From an uncultured Actinomyces sp. (GTDB lineage Bacteria > Actinomycetota > Actinomycetes > Actinomycetales > Actinomycetaceae), in assembly GCA_902773415.1 (NCBI GenBank), contig CACYEE010000009.1, positions 1 through 5,182 of the forward strand: 5,182 bases of DNA. Direction: 5' to 3'. Below, in pieces: positions 3,293-5,182 of the stretch; position 1 is the stretch's first letter, and every line of letters begins with the position of its first letter. Position numbers and translations under genes: made by a program. The notes under the pieces are model-generated. The model worked only from the letters and a program-made list of their open reading frames with translations, did no database searches and was not told the origin of the DNA.

Positions 3293-5182
3293 CTACTCCC
3301 TCGCCAAGGCAAGACGCCGCGCGGCGACGAAAGTCAGCGCATGGTAGGCCGCGAAGATGGCAAGCACGAAGCCGCCGGCCAGAAGCATCGAATCGGTGAG
3401 GCTCAGCGGCACGAGCAGCGAAATGACGTCGCTCGCCACGCGAAGCGCCACACAGGCATGTGCCACCGCGAGCGCAAGCGGAAGCGCAAACACCAGCCCC
3501 GCCTGCGTGGCGAGCGAACGCGACGCGAGCGCCTTCGGACAGCCAAGATCGCGCAGCCTGCGGAATCGCGGCCTCGCCTCCGCCGCCCCCGACAGCACCT
3601 TGATCGCGAGAATCATCGCGGCCGCCATCGTGAGCACGAGCCCGAGGTACACGCCGATGAAGGTCACGAAGCCGGTGACGGCAAGAACCTCCGAGCGCAG
3701 CGAGGCCTGCGAAGTCGGATCGTTGTCCAGCATCCAGACCGGTGGAGCCTTCTCGGGAACGGAGTCGGACGCGCCCGCGCCGGAATCGGCATCTCCGCCC
3801 CGAACCAGGCCGAAGCGTTCGGCAAGGTTCCGCGAGGCGGCAAGAATCTCGGCATCGGAAAGCTCCTCGTCGAAATCGACCACGACATCCGTGCGGCTGT
3901 GCAGAAACCGCATGTCGCCCTCCGTCGTCTCGGCAAGCGGGGCAAGCATCGAATCGGGAACGATCAGCGTGCCCATGTTGTCCCCGGAAAACGAATCCCT
4001 GAACACCGAAGCGGCCGAACTGTCGAAAGCCCCCGGCCTCCCGTCGGAACCGGCCGCCGAACCGGCGGGAACAAGCCGCTCGCCAAGCACCGGAATTTCC
4101 GTGCCCGAGTCGAGAACCTGCCGGTAAATGTCCTGCACCTTGCCGAACGAGGTCGACGAGCTGATCGCGTACGTCCCGTCGGGAACGTCGAGAGGTTCGA
4201 GGCCTGCAAGCGCACGGAGCCGGTTGTGGTCCGAGGCGGCGACGACGTCGAGGGACTGCATTCCGGTTCCGAACAGCCTCGCGCCGGCAATCTCAAGGTC
4301 CTCGTTGCCGGTGGCGGCGAGGAAAACGTCGATGCCGGGAACGAACCCGGGACTCTCGGCGGAAACATCCACTGGTATCGCACTGCCGGTCTCGGAAAAG
4401 TCCCACGGCGTCATCGACCACGCTTCGGCGCTTGCCCAACGGGCCGCGTGCCCCTCGAAAAGGCCGGAAGCGGGCGTCTCGGCCCGGGCAGGGCGCGAAG
4501 TCCGCGTCGCCCCCCGATCTTCGAGCATCGCCAAAGGCGAGACGCGCGAGCTCCCCGACCCCTTCGGCAAATCCGCGCCCGCGCCCTGCACGGTGAAGGT
4601 GAGATCGTGGGGAGAAAACCGGCCAATCGACGTGCGCAGCGCGGCCGCCACCCCGAAGGAGGCGCTTACGACCGACAGCATGACGAAAAGGACCAGCGAA
4701 ATTGTGGCCATCGACGCCGCCGAAGTCCGCACCCGCGCGCCAAGCTCGCGCACCGTGAACATCGTCAGGCCGCGCCAGTAGGCCGTGCGGCTTCGCCGAG
4801 CCGCCGCCAGAAGCGCCCCGCCACAGGAGAAGAACAGGAGGTACGTTCCGCCAAATGCCATGAGGGTTGTCGCTCCGAAGCGGCGCCACGCCGCCTCCGA
4901 ACCGGTCTGCGAACCTTCGGCGGTGCCCACCGTCACCATGACGAAGGGGTAGCCGTCGCGCGAAAGCCTCCAGTATGCGAGGCCGACGAGAACCGCGCCG
5001 GCTGCGAACGCCAGCGCGGCAATCCACGCCCGCCGCGCCAGGCGGGACTCCTCGTTGCGGCTGCCGGCGCTCATGAGCTCGGTAAGCTGAAGACGCCCCA
5101 GCGTCGCCAGGTTCAAAACCAGCGTGAGCGCGAAAACCGTGACAAAGACTCCCGCCGTGAGCGCAAGCGCCCGAGGGGAAAA
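3293..5182 (-). CDS. FtsX-type ABC transporter permease, C-terminal part (start outside window)
   Basis: The frame is open from the stop TAG at 3295-3293 to the right edge, so at least 629 residues are visible and the N-terminus is missing. The TTG at 5116 is internal, because a hydrophobic helix (LALTAGVFVTVFALTLVLNL) is encoded across it. Counting from that TTG, predicted membrane helices lie near residues 31-50, 82-106 and 132-160. A large polar domain at about 161-475 follows, then helices near 478-508, 533-558 and 566-598 that form the C-terminal FtsX domain. Four helices, a large external domain and three final helices match the second half of ten-helix permeases such as BceB, although this external domain looks longer. 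Such proteins pair with a cytoplasmic ATPase to move lipids, peptides or antibiotics, or to sense them; the substrate here cannot be told. The ATPase gene would be expected upstream on the same strand, beyond 5182. The gene is convergent with nrdF and no frame disruption is seen. Confidence 0.9.
   Translation of the reverse strand, partial: FSPRALALTAGVFVTVFALTLVLNLATLGRLQLTELMSAGSRNEESRLARRAWIAALAFAAGAVLVGLAYWRLSRDGYPFVMVTVGTAEGSQTGSEAAWRRFGATTLMAFGGTYLLFFSCGGALLAAARRSRTAYWRGLTMFTVRELGARVRTSAASMATISLVLFVMLSVVSASFGVAAALRTSIGRFSPHDLTFTVQGAGADLPKGSGSSRVSPLAMLEDRGATRTSRPARAETPASGLFEGHAARWASAEAWSMTPWDFSETGSAIPVDVSAESPGFVPGIDVFLAATGNEDLEIAGARLFGTGMQSLDVVAASDHNRLRALAGLEPLDVPDGTYAISSSTSFGKVQDIYRQVLDSGTEIPVLGERLVPAGSAAGSDGRPGAFDSSAASVFRDSFSGDNMGTLIVPDSMLAPLAETTEGDMRFLHSRTDVVVDFDEELSDAEILAASRNLAERFGLVRGGDADSGAGASDSVPEKAPPVWMLDNDPTSQASLRSEVLAVTGFVTFIGVYLGLVLTMAAAMILAIKVLSGAAEARPRFRRLRDLGCPKALASRSLATQAGLVFALPLALAVAHACVALRVASDVISLLVPLSLTDSMLLAGGFVLAIFAAYHALTFVAARRLALARE

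Noticed and set aside
1762..3312. 516-codon open frame on the - strand, antisense to nrdF
   Set aside because: It is the mirror of a strongly biased GC-rich gene. The translation is rich in Val, Gly and Arg with no family resemblance, and nrdF on the other strand is certain.
1887..3347. 486-codon open frame on the + strand overlapping nrdF
   Set aside because: The translation is rich in Arg, His and Pro, typical of a shifted frame of nrdF. It runs across the palindrome and the intergenic gap.
3357..4781. Two abutting open frames on the + strand (3357-4127 and 4128-4781)
   Set aside because: Both are antisense to the permease, are Ser/Ala/Arg-rich with low complexity, and show no domain. The membrane-protein reading on the - strand is clear.
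5114..5116. TTG as the permease start codon
   Set aside because: No ribosome binding site lies upstream on the - strand, and the frame encodes a hydrophobic helix across it to the window edge.

Overview
The window looks like chromosomal DNA of a high-GC Gram-positive bacterium. A bifidobacterium or close relative is the best guess. The reasons are an NrdF of actinobacterial type, a gene that seems to be read from a leaderless transcript, the style of the ABC permease, and strong G/C preference at third codon positions in the intact genes. The assignment is an inference from recognition, not from a search.

Layout from left to right. Positions 1-1225 hold the decayed remains of a Fic-family (AMP-transferase type) gene on the + strand. 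Its N-terminal half is in one frame and its HPFHDGNGR active-site motif is in another, so it cannot make the ancestral protein. A GGCN tetranucleotide tract lies in the flap region. Positions 1235-1624 hold an intact small S4-domain RNA-binding protein of the Hsp15/HslR family. It follows a TAGAAT box and has no ribosome binding site. Positions 1625-1944 are a non-coding leader with two TAGGAT boxes and GC-rich inverted repeats. Positions 1945-2922 hold an intact nrdF, the class Ib ribonucleotide reductase small subunit, with every metal ligand and the radical tyrosine present. Positions 2923-3292 are a gene-free gap between convergent genes, holding three inverted-repeat structures. From 3293 to the right edge, on the - strand, is the C-terminal part of a large FtsX-type ABC permease whose start lies outside the window.

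The genes do not form one functional unit. HslR and NrdF are housekeeping functions (ribosome rescue or RNA binding, and dNTP synthesis). The permease belongs to a separate minus-strand transcript whose ATPase partner is probably outside the window. The Fic remnant looks like accessory DNA that is being lost.

No complete new system is visible. The most interesting signals are non-coding. One is a 76-nt imperfect hairpin downstream of the permease whose non-Watson-Crick pairs are G-U only when read as minus-strand RNA. Another is a perfect 17-bp-arm palindrome between the convergent genes. The others are a nrdF leader with alternative pairings and the apparently leaderless hslR start.
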